This document shows, piece by piece, positions 17,280-26,528 of a stretch of 64,000 nt of DNA. This DNA is from Aurantiochytrium sp. KH105 (Eukaryota > Sar > Bigyra > Thraustochytrida > Thraustochytriidae). The translations under genes were made by a program, and so were the position numbers. The notes under the pieces were generated by a model. That model worked only from the letters and a program-made list of their open reading frames with translations. It was not told the DNA's origin and did not search any database. Where the stretch lies: contig BGKB01000119.1 of assembly GCA_003116975.1 (NCBI GenBank), positions 163,923 to 227,922 on the forward strand, in the 5' to 3' direction. Positions within the stretch are counted from its first letter, which is position 1, and each line of letters starts with the position of its first letter.

Positions 17280-18611
17280 ATGCCGCACGGCAGACCAGGA
17301 GCTCGCGGGTTTGGCAGCGAGGGCCGTCTTGTGTCTGCGCCCGGGCAGGCGGCTCTCCTTGCCATCGGCGGAGCCCGCCTTGCCACTGCAGACGCAACAG
17401 GTCCAAGACGAGCGGAGATGTTGGTGCAGCAGGACCTCGTCGTGACGAGCGCTCGCTCGACAAGGTCCCGAGAAGACACGGTTGATGCGAGCCGCAGGAT
17501 GCAGCGAGGTGCCACGTGGCCCCCGCCTGGACAATCAGGCTTCGACGGTGTCGCGGGGACCATGCAGACTGCCTTTGCAGCGTACTCGATCAAGCTAGCG
17601 CTCCCGCGCACCCCCAAATACGAGGTTCGCAAGCAAAAGGTGGTGCGACTGCAACGATCTCTTGCGCGAAAGCAAACCGTGAAAAATAGAGCGCCGCGAA
17701 AGAGTTTGAACAAAACGATAGCGAAGCGACCATCATCAGCAAAAGCCGCCGTGATTGTCAAGAACGACGGCACCGTGGCATGGCGAAGATGCGAGATTTC
17801 GAACAGCGCGTTCAAGCCCAACGCCCCAAGCACCTCAGCTACCAAACAACAGGTGGTGCTGGAGACAAAAAAGCGAGCCATCAAAATTGCTCCGCTCGAA
17901 GCAAAGGCAGTCTCCGGCACAAGTCCCTTGCCTTCCGCAACATGTACAAAGACAACCACAAATGCTAGAAGGCGCCGTGTCGAGACGATTGCGGCAGAAT
18001 CTTTTGGGGGAAAGAGCAAACACGAGACCCAGCAGGAAAAGTATACGCGCCTGCCGAGTTACCTGGGGGGTCAGAGGCAATCGACGCGCGCAAGCGAATC
18101 GAAAAGGCTCCCAGAGTCTTTGGTGAGACCCAACAAACAGCTTCAGCATCTTGAACAAGGAGGTGAGCGGCAATTGACTCCCCAGCAGCGGCAACGCGAG
18201 CAGCAACATGAGCAGCAGCAGCAGCAGCAGCAGCAGCAAAAGCAGCAAAAGCAGCCGTGCGAGCTGGAGCAAAAGCAGCAAAAGCAGTCGCGAGACAGCG
18301 AAAAAGTGACCCCGGTCAAGCAACAAGAAATCAAGCAAACCTCTGCAGATCAAGAAGCTCAGCGCAGGCGTATCCACGCCCAAATCCAACGCGCGCGTGC
18401 GCGCGTTCAAGAAGAAAAGATGCGCATCGCCGAGGCTGAGCGCGCGACACGGGTCGAGGCCGAGCGCGTCCGGGCTGCAGCTCGCGATTGCATCAAGGAG
18501 CGCATTCGCGCAAAAGACCATGCGCGCCGGCTCGTGTATGCCAAGAACAAACTCATACGTTCGTTTCTTGAAGCGCAAAACCCGGTCACAGCTGTGCCGG
18601 TTGCGCCGTAA
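17280..18611 (+). CDS. Gln/Arg/Lys-rich protein with C-terminal coiled coil, function unknown
   Basis: Up to 443 residues. The start is uncertain: Met codons at 17280, 17418 and further in are all possible. The protein is strongly basic and mostly low complexity. A Gln-rich segment (~301-343, including a CAG-encoded run at about 18208-18243) precedes a charged helix, rich in Arg, Ala, Glu and Gln with heptad-like spacing, that should form a coiled coil to ~430. No catalytic motif, TM helix or signal peptide is present. The C-terminus (KEERIRAKDHARR-like pattern, then KNKLIRSFLEAQN) is the most protein-like part. It is convergent with the SGNH gene, 125 bp away. Nuclear or cytoskeletal roles are possible but not shown. 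Confidence 0.6.
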   Translation: MPHGRPGARGFGSEGRLVSAPGQAALLAIGGARLATADATGPRRAEMLVQQDLVVTSARSTRSREDTVDASRRMQRGATWPPPGQSGFDGVAGTMQTAFAAYSIKLALPRTPKYEVRKQKVVRLQRSLARKQTVKNRAPRKSLNKTIAKRPSSAKAAVIVKNDGTVAWRRCEISNSAFKPNAPSTSATKQQVVLETKKRAIKIAPLEAKAVSGTSPLPSATCTKTTTNARRRRVETIAAESFGGKSKHETQQEKYTRLPSYLGGQRQSTRASESKRLPESLVRPNKQLQHLEQGGERQLTPQQRQREQQHEQQQQQQQQQKQQKQPCELEQKQQKQSRDSEKVTPVKQQEIKQTSADQEAQRRRIHAQIQRARARVQEEKMRIAEAERATRVEAERVRAAARDCIKERIRAKDHARRLVYAKNKLIRSFLEAQNPVTAVPVAP

Positions 18612-18736
18612 GATAAGGTACATTGATTCCTGATCAACTTGCTAAATTCCATACGATCTCCTTCGACTCCCTGTTTGCCAAAGGAAATCAGGACAGATTA
18701 CTCACAGTGGCGTGAGGAAATGATTTTGGCATTGCT

Positions 18737-21625
18737 TCAAAGAGCGATGCCAATCACTCTGGATAACTGCTCCGCAAGATCAGCACCAGCAAGCGTCTGC
18801 ACTTGAGCCAAAGCCTTTGAAAGTATACGCTCCACCTCACTCCAGGGTTCGCCCTGTGCACTCAACGCGGTCGCAAGGATGTCGTTGACGTCTGCAGGTG
18901 AAAGCACGGAGCAAATGCGGCTGAACTTGTCCACGAGCATGATCTCCATGTCGATGCGCTTGTTCATGTCATGCTTCGGGACGCCAGCGATGGTCCCTAG
19001 CTCTTCCTTGGCCGAGTACTGCTGCTTCATACTGCTTGTCGAAGGATCCGAAGGTCGCAGGGGAGGATATAATGCGTTGGTGCGCCGTTTCTTCGCCTGC
19101 GCACCTTCAAATTTCTTGTTTGTTCTCTTGCAAGGGACATTCAAATTTCCTTTTGCGCGCTGACGCGAAGCAAGGGGAATGGACGAAGACGAAACACTGA
19201 GAGAACGAGTGCCCGCGAGGTCGGTCTCGTCATGAGAAACAGAGCCAGCAGTACCAACACTCGACAACGCGTTCAAGCCTAATCCCCCCGCCCTCGCTTG
19301 GCGCTGCCGTTGCTGCTGACTCAAGGGAAGCTGCAATGATCCAGGCAGTTCGGGCAGAAGACCACTCGCCGCTGCCGCGTGCACGCGCGCCAGCTCCACC
19401 TCCTCCGGCGTGGGACCGAGTTCCCGGTGGAAAATAGACCAAACTGCGTCTGCGTACAGCTCGTTCGCTTCCTCAGTGACGTGAATACCATCAATCGAGG
19501 AGGACATGTCCACGGGCGCCTCGGCGTACAGGAAATCGTGCTCTTCGCACATTTGCTTGTAAGCTCGTGAAAAGTCCTGAGCGATATGAGCTGAAGATTC
19601 ATCGTACCCAAGCTCGCGCGCGAGTGCATTCAAATTGACTTGCGGCGGGCACACGACAATGATGCGCAGACCAGAGCGAAAAAAGGGATTCTTTGCATGA
19701 ATTTCGCGCGCAGCCAAAGGTACACGGGCGCAGCTTTTGGCAATCTGACGAGCGTCGAGACGAGTCCTCGCCTTGACGCGTTTCCGAATGGTTGTGCGCA
19801 GATCGTTGGTCCCAAGAAGCACGACTAGCCATTTGGGACACGCGCTGATGAACTCTGGAACAAAGTGATCCAGACCATTAAAGTCGTGTGGTTGCGCTCC
19901 TGTCAGCCATTCGCCGTTCCCGTCGTCGTCCAGGGCTGTTGTGCGGCTGCAGAGTGCCGACTCCACCACCTTCAAGTTGTACTGGTCCAGACGTTTCGTC
20001 AACAAACGAGGCCATGTCTTTTCGTATCGTCCCGTGTAATTGTGTGCCATGCCCCAAGTAATGGAGTCTCCATAGAAGAGCACTGAGCCGTCCGTCATGA
20101 GTTCGCTTTCCTTGTCGGCGGTCTCAGTGGGCATCTGTTTACAAAACCCCAAATGTTCCTTTGCCGCTTCTCCTTCATCGTCGCTTTCGCTCGTCTCGCT
20201 GCGGCTCTTGCTGCTACTGCTGCTGCTTTCGTCGCTACTGTGACTGTCGAGGGTTTCGCCTCCTCGATGTTTTCTCCGGGGCTTCTTGGCGGCTTCAATC
20301 TTGCTCTTCGGAGGCGAGGCCCGAACCAGAGATCGTGCAGCGGCAACCGTGATTCTGACAGGTCTCTCCTCCTCGCTCGCTTCTTCTTCTTCGTCTTCGA
20401 TGTCGTCCTCTCCTCTTTGCTCGAGCTCTTCTTCATCTTCGTGCTCGGCGCGTGACCAAGGCCTTCGCTTGCGAGGCAAGGGTGCGGCTTTGGCTCTGGC
20501 TCTTTTGGAAGTGAGCGCCCCTCGTTCCGTGCGATTAGAGATGGACCCCGCCTGGTCAACCTCGACGATGTTTTTGAGAGAATAAGTCCTGCTGGATCTG
20601 TGACGATCGTGTCGGCCGGGAGATGGTTCCTTCTTGACCCTTTGGGGGGCTCGCTGTTTGCCCAGGCCACGTGTGGCTGGCCTAACATCAAGTCCGGTGG
20701 CGCTCGACCGAAGTATCCTTCTCGTTGAGCTGATTGTTTGATCACTGCGCTGATTTCTGCCACTGCTGCAACTTTGTCGACTCGGGCTTGGCGATAGAGA
20801 TTTGGAAGACAGCCCGGAGGTATTTCTGCGACTTTGACGCGTCGCTCGAGCAATCTTACCGGACACATGGTCTACCTCACTTTCTTCGTCATCGTCGTCG
20901 TCGTCGTTGTCGTCGTTCTCACCTCCCCCGCCAGAGTCAGACCCGCCCGCGTTCACTTCGAAAAAGTCATCGTCGTCGTCATCATCATGGAGATGGTCTT
21001 CCTCCCCGTCACTTTCCTCCTCATCTTGCAAGCGCGCTCTTGCCGCTGCTGCCGCTGCCACGGCGACAGCACGTCTTGGTCTTCTCTGGGACGGCGACGC
21101 CTCGCTGTGCAAACTGGCTTGAGCGTTGCGCAAGCGCCGCCTTGATCTTGATCGCTCATTCACGTCTGCGTTGCCATGTCTGAAATTGCCCCCTTCATCG
21201 TCTGTGTCCTCGGGACTGGCTTCGTCGCTCGTGGCCTCGTCCTCGTCCCCGGTGCCGCCCTTGCCCTTCGCCGCGGCCGCGGCCAGCTTCCTTCGAGGCG
21301 ACGCTCTGTTCGCGGCGCCCCTCCCGTTCGCCCTCCTCGCCCGTTTCTGCGCTCCGCCGTCGCTCTTCGTGTCCCCGCCCTCGCCCTCGCCCTCGGCGCC
21401 GTCGCCGTCGTCGTCGTCCCCGTCCTCGTCGCGGTCCTCGTCGCCGAGCTCGTTCTCGCCGTCGCGCTTGCCCTTCCTGCCGCTCCGCAGCGCGCGGGGC
21501 GTGTCGCGGCCATCTTCCCCGCGCCCGCCGCCGCCGTCCTCCGCGAGGCCGCCGCCCGCGCCGGGCCCGCGCTGCCCGCGCCGCCGCCCGCGCCGGTGCC
21601 GCGGCGTCCCCTGCGTCTGGCCCAT
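18737..21625 (-). CDS. SGNH/GDSL-type hydrolase with a long charged N-terminal region
   Basis: 962 residues. Residues ~1-500 are disordered: Arg/Gly-rich start, then alternating acidic (DDDDDDEE-type) and basic stretches with several nuclear-localisation-like clusters. Residues ~510-745 form an SGNH hydrolase domain. Block I is FYGDSITWGM (catalytic Ser at ~521), block III is LLGTNDLRT, and block V is DGIHVTEEAN with Asp and His of the triad near 709-712. These families hydrolyse esters, including acyl and acetyl groups on lipids and sugars. The C-terminus (~800-962) has another basic cluster and a helical end (MNKRIDMEIMLVDKFSRICS) rich in hydrophobic heptads. Fusion of this domain to a nuclear-looking region is unusual. 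The ORF is continuous with no frameshift seen. Substrate and location are unknown. Confidence 0.75.
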   Translation of the reverse strand: MGQTQGTPRHRRGRRRGQRGPGAGGGLAEDGGGGRGEDGRDTPRALRSGRKGKRDGENELGDEDRDEDGDDDDGDGAEGEGEGGDTKSDGGAQKRARRANGRGAANRASPRRKLAAAAAKGKGGTGDEDEATSDEASPEDTDDEGGNFRHGNADVNERSRSRRRLRNAQASLHSEASPSQRRPRRAVAVAAAAAARARLQDEEESDGEEDHLHDDDDDDDFFEVNAGGSDSGGGGENDDNDDDDDDEESEVDHVSGKIARATRQSRRNTSGLSSKSLSPSPSRQSCSSGRNQRSDQTISSTRRILRSSATGLDVRPATRGLGKQRAPQRVKKEPSPGRHDRHRSSRTYSLKNIVEVDQAGSISNRTERGALTSKRARAKAAPLPRKRRPWSRAEHEDEEELEQRGEDDIEDEEEEASEEERPVRITVAAARSLVRASPPKSKIEAAKKPRRKHRGGETLDSHSSDESSSSSSKSRSETSESDDEGEAAKEHLGFCKQMPTETADKESELMTDGSVLFYGDSITWGMAHNYTGRYEKTWPRLLTKRLDQYNLKVVESALCSRTTALDDDGNGEWLTGAQPHDFNGLDHFVPEFISACPKWLVVLLGTNDLRTTIRKRVKARTRLDARQIAKSCARVPLAAREIHAKNPFFRSGLRIIVVCPPQVNLNALARELGYDESSAHIAQDFSRAYKQMCEEHDFLYAEAPVDMSSSIDGIHVTEEANELYADAVWSIFHRELGPTPEEVELARVHAAAASGLLPELPGSLQLPLSQQQRQRQARAGGLGLNALSSVGTAGSVSHDETDLAGTRSLSVSSSSIPLASRQRAKGNLNVPCKRTNKKFEGAQAKKRRTNALYPPLRPSDPSTSSMKQQYSAKEELGTIAGVPKHDMNKRIDMEIMLVDKFSRICSVLSPADVNDILATALSAQGEPWSEVERILSKALAQVQTLAGADLAEQLSRVIGIAL

Positions 21626-21695
21626 GCCGCGCTGCCCTGCGCCTGCGCTCGCGATGGGGCTCTGCGTGCTTGTCTCCTTCGTTTGTTTCTTTCGT

Positions 21696-21722
21696 GTTCG
21701 TTCGTTCGTGCGCTCGTTCGTG

Positions 21723-21753
<31 letters not shown>

Positions 21754-21778
21754 TTGTTTGGCTGGCTTGCTTGCTTGT
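21696..21778. repeat. (TTCG)n followed by (GCTT)n tract
   Basis: A TTCG tetranucleotide array interrupted by TGCGC gives way to GCTTGCTTGCTT. It lies 70-150 bp upstream of the SGNH gene start, so the sense strand of that gene reads AAGC then CGAA. Confidence 0.88.
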
Positions 21779-22211
21779 TTGGGTATTGCTTCATTCGAGC
21801 TGCCAGGTGTTTCTCACCTCGATCGTTGCTTCTCGAATTGCAACGAGGACAGACAGGGAGGATTTCGGAAGCAGGCCCACCGTGCATGCAGGTTTTCCCG
21901 ACCGATCGAGCACCAAGAGCCCAAGGCTCATCGGCGTCGCCGTGCCTCGCCCTGGTCGACGGATGGCTAGCTAGCCTGACAAGAAAGAAAAAAAGCGAAC
22001 TTGCGGAGAGGAAAACGTTAAAAAAAAATACACAAGTCCTGCAGGTCATGTGGGTTATGCATGAATGAGAAACGGCTGCCGCTTGTTCGCGTGGCGTTGC
22101 AGACAGCCACCAAATGCTGACGCGTGAGGGTAAGAAGACGAGACCTTATGCGAGAAGGGGAAAGAAAGACGCACGGACGTGACAAATAAGTTGGTGTTGT
22201 AAAAGCTAGAC

Positions 22212-25200
22212 CTAGTGTGAACCCTTGGAGCGCTCGGCCTCGAGCATACGCGAGAGGCGCGAGTCCGGATCAGCAGTGAGGACATCAGGCGTGTCAAATT
22301 CACCAATAAGACCATTTTCCATGACAAGGATACGCGTCGAGTCCAAGATCGTCTGCAGGCGGTGCGCAATCGTAATTGTGGTGCGCTCGCGGAAAACCTC
22401 GCGCACCATCTTTTGGATGAGATCGTCTGTACCAGCGTCCAAGTGCGCAGTGGCTTCATCGACGAGAAGAACCTTTGTCTGACGCAAAATCGCACGACCA
22501 AAGCAGATCATCTGACGCTGGCCCACGGAAATGTTCTCGCCGCCTTCTGCCACGGGTGTGTCAAGTTTGCCAACCCACTGCTCAAGCTGTACTTGACGCA
22601 AACACTCGTTGATGGCTTCGTCAGAGTGATCTTCAAAAGGGTCAAGATTGAGCCGAATCGTGCCAATGAAACACACTGGGTCCTGTGGGATAATGGCCAT
22701 GCGACTGCGCAGCTGTTCAAGCGTGATGTTTCGAATGTCAACGCCGTCGACAACAATGGTGCCTGCCCGGGGCTCGACGATGCGCAAGAGTGCCGAGAGG
22801 AGCGTGGACTTGCCCGATCCCGTCCGGCCGCAGACGCCAATTTTTTCCCCGGGTTCGATCGTCAACGAAACGCCGTGCAGCACGTCGGGTCCCTTGCGGT
22901 AGCCAATCACAAGTCCCTGCATTTCGATTCGACCTGAACTCGGCCATTGATCGTCGAGGTCGCTGGCTACACGGACATCCAAAGCGTTCCCCCCATCGAC
23001 ATCTTGTAGCGCGAGCAGCGGCGCGTCCCGAAGAATTGGATCTTCCACGACAGCGTCATCGACAAACTTTTTGATGCGTTCCACAGAGTTCATCATCACC
23101 TCCATCTCTGTGTTGACCATTGTGGTCGCATTGAGCGTCTGCGTGATGGTGATTGCGTACGTGAGCGCGAGAGCGGCCTGACCCGCCGCAATAAGGTCCG
23201 TCGTGAGGATAAAGAGCGTCGTGAAGCCAGTGATAAAGACGCCGAAAATGTTGACCGCAACCATGAGCCAACTGGGCAGCACAACGCGCACGAGGAAGAA
23301 AGCCCTCATGTTAGACTCCAGTGCATCGCGGTTGCGCAGCTTGAATCGAGTTTCTTGCTGAAAAGCGCGCACCGTTTTTAGGCCATTCAGAACCTCGCTG
23401 AACTGGCTGTAAATGGGTGATCGCGACGTCGACTCGAGTCGCTGCAGCTGAATTGCGCTCTTGCGCGTGTACCGGTACACGAGGGCGTAGGCTCCGATAC
23501 AAGGAAGAACCACAATGCCAAAGAGACCGCTCGTTCCAAGAATCAGACCCAGAAAGGCGGCAAGGGTAAATCCCAAGGTCGCCACGCCGAACATGAGCAT
23601 CTGGCTCAGATTCACATCAATCGTGGTGATGTCCTTGGAGAAGCGATTGAGGATACGACCCATGGGAACCACATCAAAGAAATCCGTAATGCCGCTCGCA
23701 AACGTTGCCCGCAAGAGATCGTCATGAATTCGCCTCGACGACGCCACGCGAGCACGAGCAATAAAAAAACCGGCAAAGATCACCATCACAATGCCGACGA
23801 CAAAGAGCATCAGGTACATGTAGTACCAGAAATAGTCGCCACGTCCTTCGCAGGGCGGGCCTGTCTGGTAGCACGCCAGAACCTCGTCAGTCCACCACTG
23901 GAGAATGTACTGCGAGAACACTGGCGTAAAGAGGTACAAAATGTACACCGAGAAAGCAAAAGTAAAGAGGAAAGAGCCCGCAGCGCGAACAAACCACACG
24001 AGGACCGAAAACTTGAGTGTGCCCACAGCCTCCTGCTCCTTGGCATACAAAGGGTTGTTGGCAGCAACGTCCGACTCATCGAACACGCGATTGTCGAGCG
24101 AGCCAGTCGTCAGCGTCGAAGCAAGCCGAAGCGTCTCCAGTTCCGCGGACTCAGCTTCCTCCTCAATCGCGGCGCGCTCCTCCTCGCTCAGTTCGGGGTG
24201 GGCCGGGTCTTCGAGCACGCTCAGCCGCTGCTCGTCCGTGCCTGGGGTCTCCCCTTGGGAGGTCGGCGGACTTGACGTCGTGAGAGCATTCGAATCATCC
24301 TGCGTGGTTTGCGCTGCCCCACTGCCGCTGCTCTCGTGATCTTCGGTGCGCAAGTACTTGCGCACTGCTGACTCAACAGCAGGGAACTTGCCTTGGGCCA
24401 CAATGCGCCCCTCGTGGAGAACAACGATGTTGTCGAGATCCTTGATCTTGTCGAGCTGGTTCGTGACCCAGATGAGGGTTTTCCCTTTTAGCAAAGGTCC
24501 GCAGATGCAATTTTTGAAGATTGCCGCGCCGACGTGGCTATCCACCGCGCTCAGAGGATTGTCCAAAAGCACGATGTCGGCGTCGGCATAGACGGCGCGC
24601 GCGAGTGAAATGCGCGCCTTTTGGCCACCGCTCAGGTTCAAGCCGCGCTCTCCAATAAAGGCCATGTCGCCCTCAGGGAAGAGTTTGAGGTCTGAACGCA
24701 AAGAGCAAGCTTTGATCACCTCCTTGTAGCGTGCGGATTCCATCTTATTGCCAAAGAGAATGTTCTCGCGAATGGTCGCGCTGATAATCCACGGCTGCTG
24801 CGGGGCATAGGCGATGCGCCCATTGGATCGCACCGAGCCAGAATCTACCTCGAGCTCACCAATCATCGCGGCAAGTAGCGAACTCTTGCCGCTCCCGACA
24901 GCACTAACCACTGCAGTCTGCGTGGCCTTCGGCACCTCAATAGAAATGTCGTGCAGGACTACAGAGTTGACTTCGCCCTGATCAGCAGCAGGTCGCTCAT
25001 CCTCGACAGCCGGAGTGTCTTGAGCTTTGCCGCGCTTCCCGCCGCGTCTGCCGCGGCGCTTCGGTGGCGCGATCTCGTCAATGGGCACGCCTTCACCCCA
25101 CTTGAAGGTGGCATTCTCGAGGCGCATTTCACCGACCTGCAGGTCCGAATCGTTCAAAGACGCGCCCTCGCGCGAGAGCTCAGGCAGTAGAAGGAAGCGC

Positions 25201-26528
25201 TTGATGCGTCGCTGTGCCACCAAGGTCTGACTCAGCTGCGTGATGGCCGACGGTAGCTGCGTAAAGCTTTGACGAAGCACCTGCAGAAGCTGGATGGCCG
25301 TGAAGATTGACCATGGAAGGAAGGCGTTGCCCAAGAGGAAGTACGTCGTAAAGGCGAAGAATTGAATAAAGTAGGGCATTTGCAGAAAGACGGCATTCAT
25401 GCCGATTGCAAAAAGATAGGCGTGTTTCATGAGGTGTTCGAGTTCCTTGCTGCGAACTGCTGCAATCTTCTTCATGAAAGGTCTCTCCCAGGCGTACATT
25501 TTGAGGACGCGGATCGCCTGAAAAGCCTCGTTACAAAGCTTAATGCGCTCGTCTGTGAGCACAATGATCTTCTGGTAGACGCGCATAAGCGAGACGAAGA
25601 CGCACACGTTGATAGGCATGATAATCACCAGACAGCCGAGACCTGCATAGGTGGATATTCCAATCTCGCGGTACAGAAGATACAAAAGGATAGCGATGAG
25701 AGGAGGCGCAATGAAAAGTGGGTAAATGAGCAAAATGGCCCGTTCCATGGCAGAGCCAGCATCCGTGGACATGAGGTTAACAATTTGGCCAGAGCTGGAC
25801 TCATTGCGTGACGCGCTGCTCAGGTGCAATGCCTTATTGAAAATGGCTTGCGTAAAGACGGCAAAGAGGTGCTGCGAGCCACGCTTCGAGATGTACATGG
25901 CTTGGGCCTGGCACAACGATGCAGCCAAGGGCAAGACAATCAGTCCTACGGCGTACCCGGCACGTGCCTTGTCCGGGGCGTCCGAGGTCTCGGCGAGGCT
26001 CTCGATGAGCCACTTGCTCATGAACGGGGTCATGACGCTGAGCACGTTTTGCAGGAGCGAGAGAAAGGCAGCGATGCCAATATTACCCCAACCGACCATG
26101 CTCATCATGATCTTGAGCATGGGAACCTCTTGCTCGAGCTTGCGCAGTGGCTTGCCGGCAGTGGCAAGAGCGGCATTTTTCGTTTTGAGCCTCGCCTCCG
26201 CCAGCGATTTCTCGTGCTCAAACAACGATACGAAGCGTTCATAGAGAAGGTTCGGATCGTCTTTCTTCTCAAGCCTCGCCAGCTCCGCGTGCTTGATTTC
26301 ACGACGGTGTCCTGTGCGCAGGACATGCCAGAACCACGAAAAGGTGGCTCGGGAAATCCACGACACGTCATCAAGAGGCCGAAATGGGTGCAGCTCCTCG
26401 GTGCTGCCCGCCTTGATCTCCTTTTGCTCATCCAGCATCTCGGACAATGGGTCCTGCACGCTCGCGAGGCTTTCGCCGGGCGCCACCACTGCATTGGTCT
26501 CCGGTTTATTGCGCTCTTGCAGCTCCAT
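22212..26528 (-). CDS. ABCC/MRP-type full ABC transporter
   Basis: 1438 residues, TMD-NBD-TMD-NBD with no extra N-terminal TMD0, as in short MRPs such as ABCC4. These export organic anions and conjugates. The N-terminal cytosolic segment (PLDDVSWISRATFSWFW) is typical of the family. NBD1 has Walker A AVGSGKSS, signature LSGGQKARISLARA and Walker B ADIVLLDNPLSAVD; the residue after the Walker B Asp is Asn, so this site is degenerate beyond the Asp usually found in ABCC NBD1. NBD2 is canonical: GRTGSGKST, ISVGQRQMICFGRA, VLLVDEATAHLD and IAHRL. An acidic linker with a Ser/Thr/Gln-rich segment joins NBD1 to TMD2 (~residues 735-830). Location is plasma membrane or vacuole by family; the cargo cannot be inferred. 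Confidence 0.93.
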   Translation of the reverse strand: MELQERNKPETNAVVAPGESLASVQDPLSEMLDEQKEIKAGSTEELHPFRPLDDVSWISRATFSWFWHVLRTGHRREIKHAELARLEKKDDPNLLYERFVSLFEHEKSLAEARLKTKNAALATAGKPLRKLEQEVPMLKIMMSMVGWGNIGIAAFLSLLQNVLSVMTPFMSKWLIESLAETSDAPDKARAGYAVGLIVLPLAASLCQAQAMYISKRGSQHLFAVFTQAIFNKALHLSSASRNESSSGQIVNLMSTDAGSAMERAILLIYPLFIAPPLIAILLYLLYREIGISTYAGLGCLVIIMPINVCVFVSLMRVYQKIIVLTDERIKLCNEAFQAIRVLKMYAWERPFMKKIAAVRSKELEHLMKHAYLFAIGMNAVFLQMPYFIQFFAFTTYFLLGNAFLPWSIFTAIQLLQVLRQSFTQLPSAITQLSQTLVAQRRIKRFLLLPELSREGASLNDSDLQVGEMRLENATFKWGEGVPIDEIAPPKRRGRRGGKRGKAQDTPAVEDERPAADQGEVNSVVLHDISIEVPKATQTAVVSAVGSGKSSLLAAMIGELEVDSGSVRSNGRIAYAPQQPWIISATIRENILFGNKMESARYKEVIKACSLRSDLKLFPEGDMAFIGERGLNLSGGQKARISLARAVYADADIVLLDNPLSAVDSHVGAAIFKNCICGPLLKGKTLIWVTNQLDKIKDLDNIVVLHEGRIVAQGKFPAVESAVRKYLRTEDHESSGSGAAQTTQDDSNALTTSSPPTSQGETPGTDEQRLSVLEDPAHPELSEEERAAIEEEAESAELETLRLASTLTTGSLDNRVFDESDVAANNPLYAKEQEAVGTLKFSVLVWFVRAAGSFLFTFAFSVYILYLFTPVFSQYILQWWTDEVLACYQTGPPCEGRGDYFWYYMYLMLFVVGIVMVIFAGFFIARARVASSRRIHDDLLRATFASGITDFFDVVPMGRILNRFSKDITTIDVNLSQMLMFGVATLGFTLAAFLGLILGTSGLFGIVVLPCIGAYALVYRYTRKSAIQLQRLESTSRSPIYSQFSEVLNGLKTVRAFQQETRFKLRNRDALESNMRAFFLVRVVLPSWLMVAVNIFGVFITGFTTLFILTTDLIAAGQAALALTYAITITQTLNATTMVNTEMEVMMNSVERIKKFVDDAVVEDPILRDAPLLALQDVDGGNALDVRVASDLDDQWPSSGRIEMQGLVIGYRKGPDVLHGVSLTIEPGEKIGVCGRTGSGKSTLLSALLRIVEPRAGTIVVDGVDIRNITLEQLRSRMAIIPQDPVCFIGTIRLNLDPFEDHSDEAINECLRQVQLEQWVGKLDTPVAEGGENISVGQRQMICFGRAILRQTKVLLVDEATAHLDAGTDDLIQKMVREVFRERTTITIAHRLQTILDSTRILVMENGLIGEFDTPDVLTADPDSRLSRMLEAERSKGSH

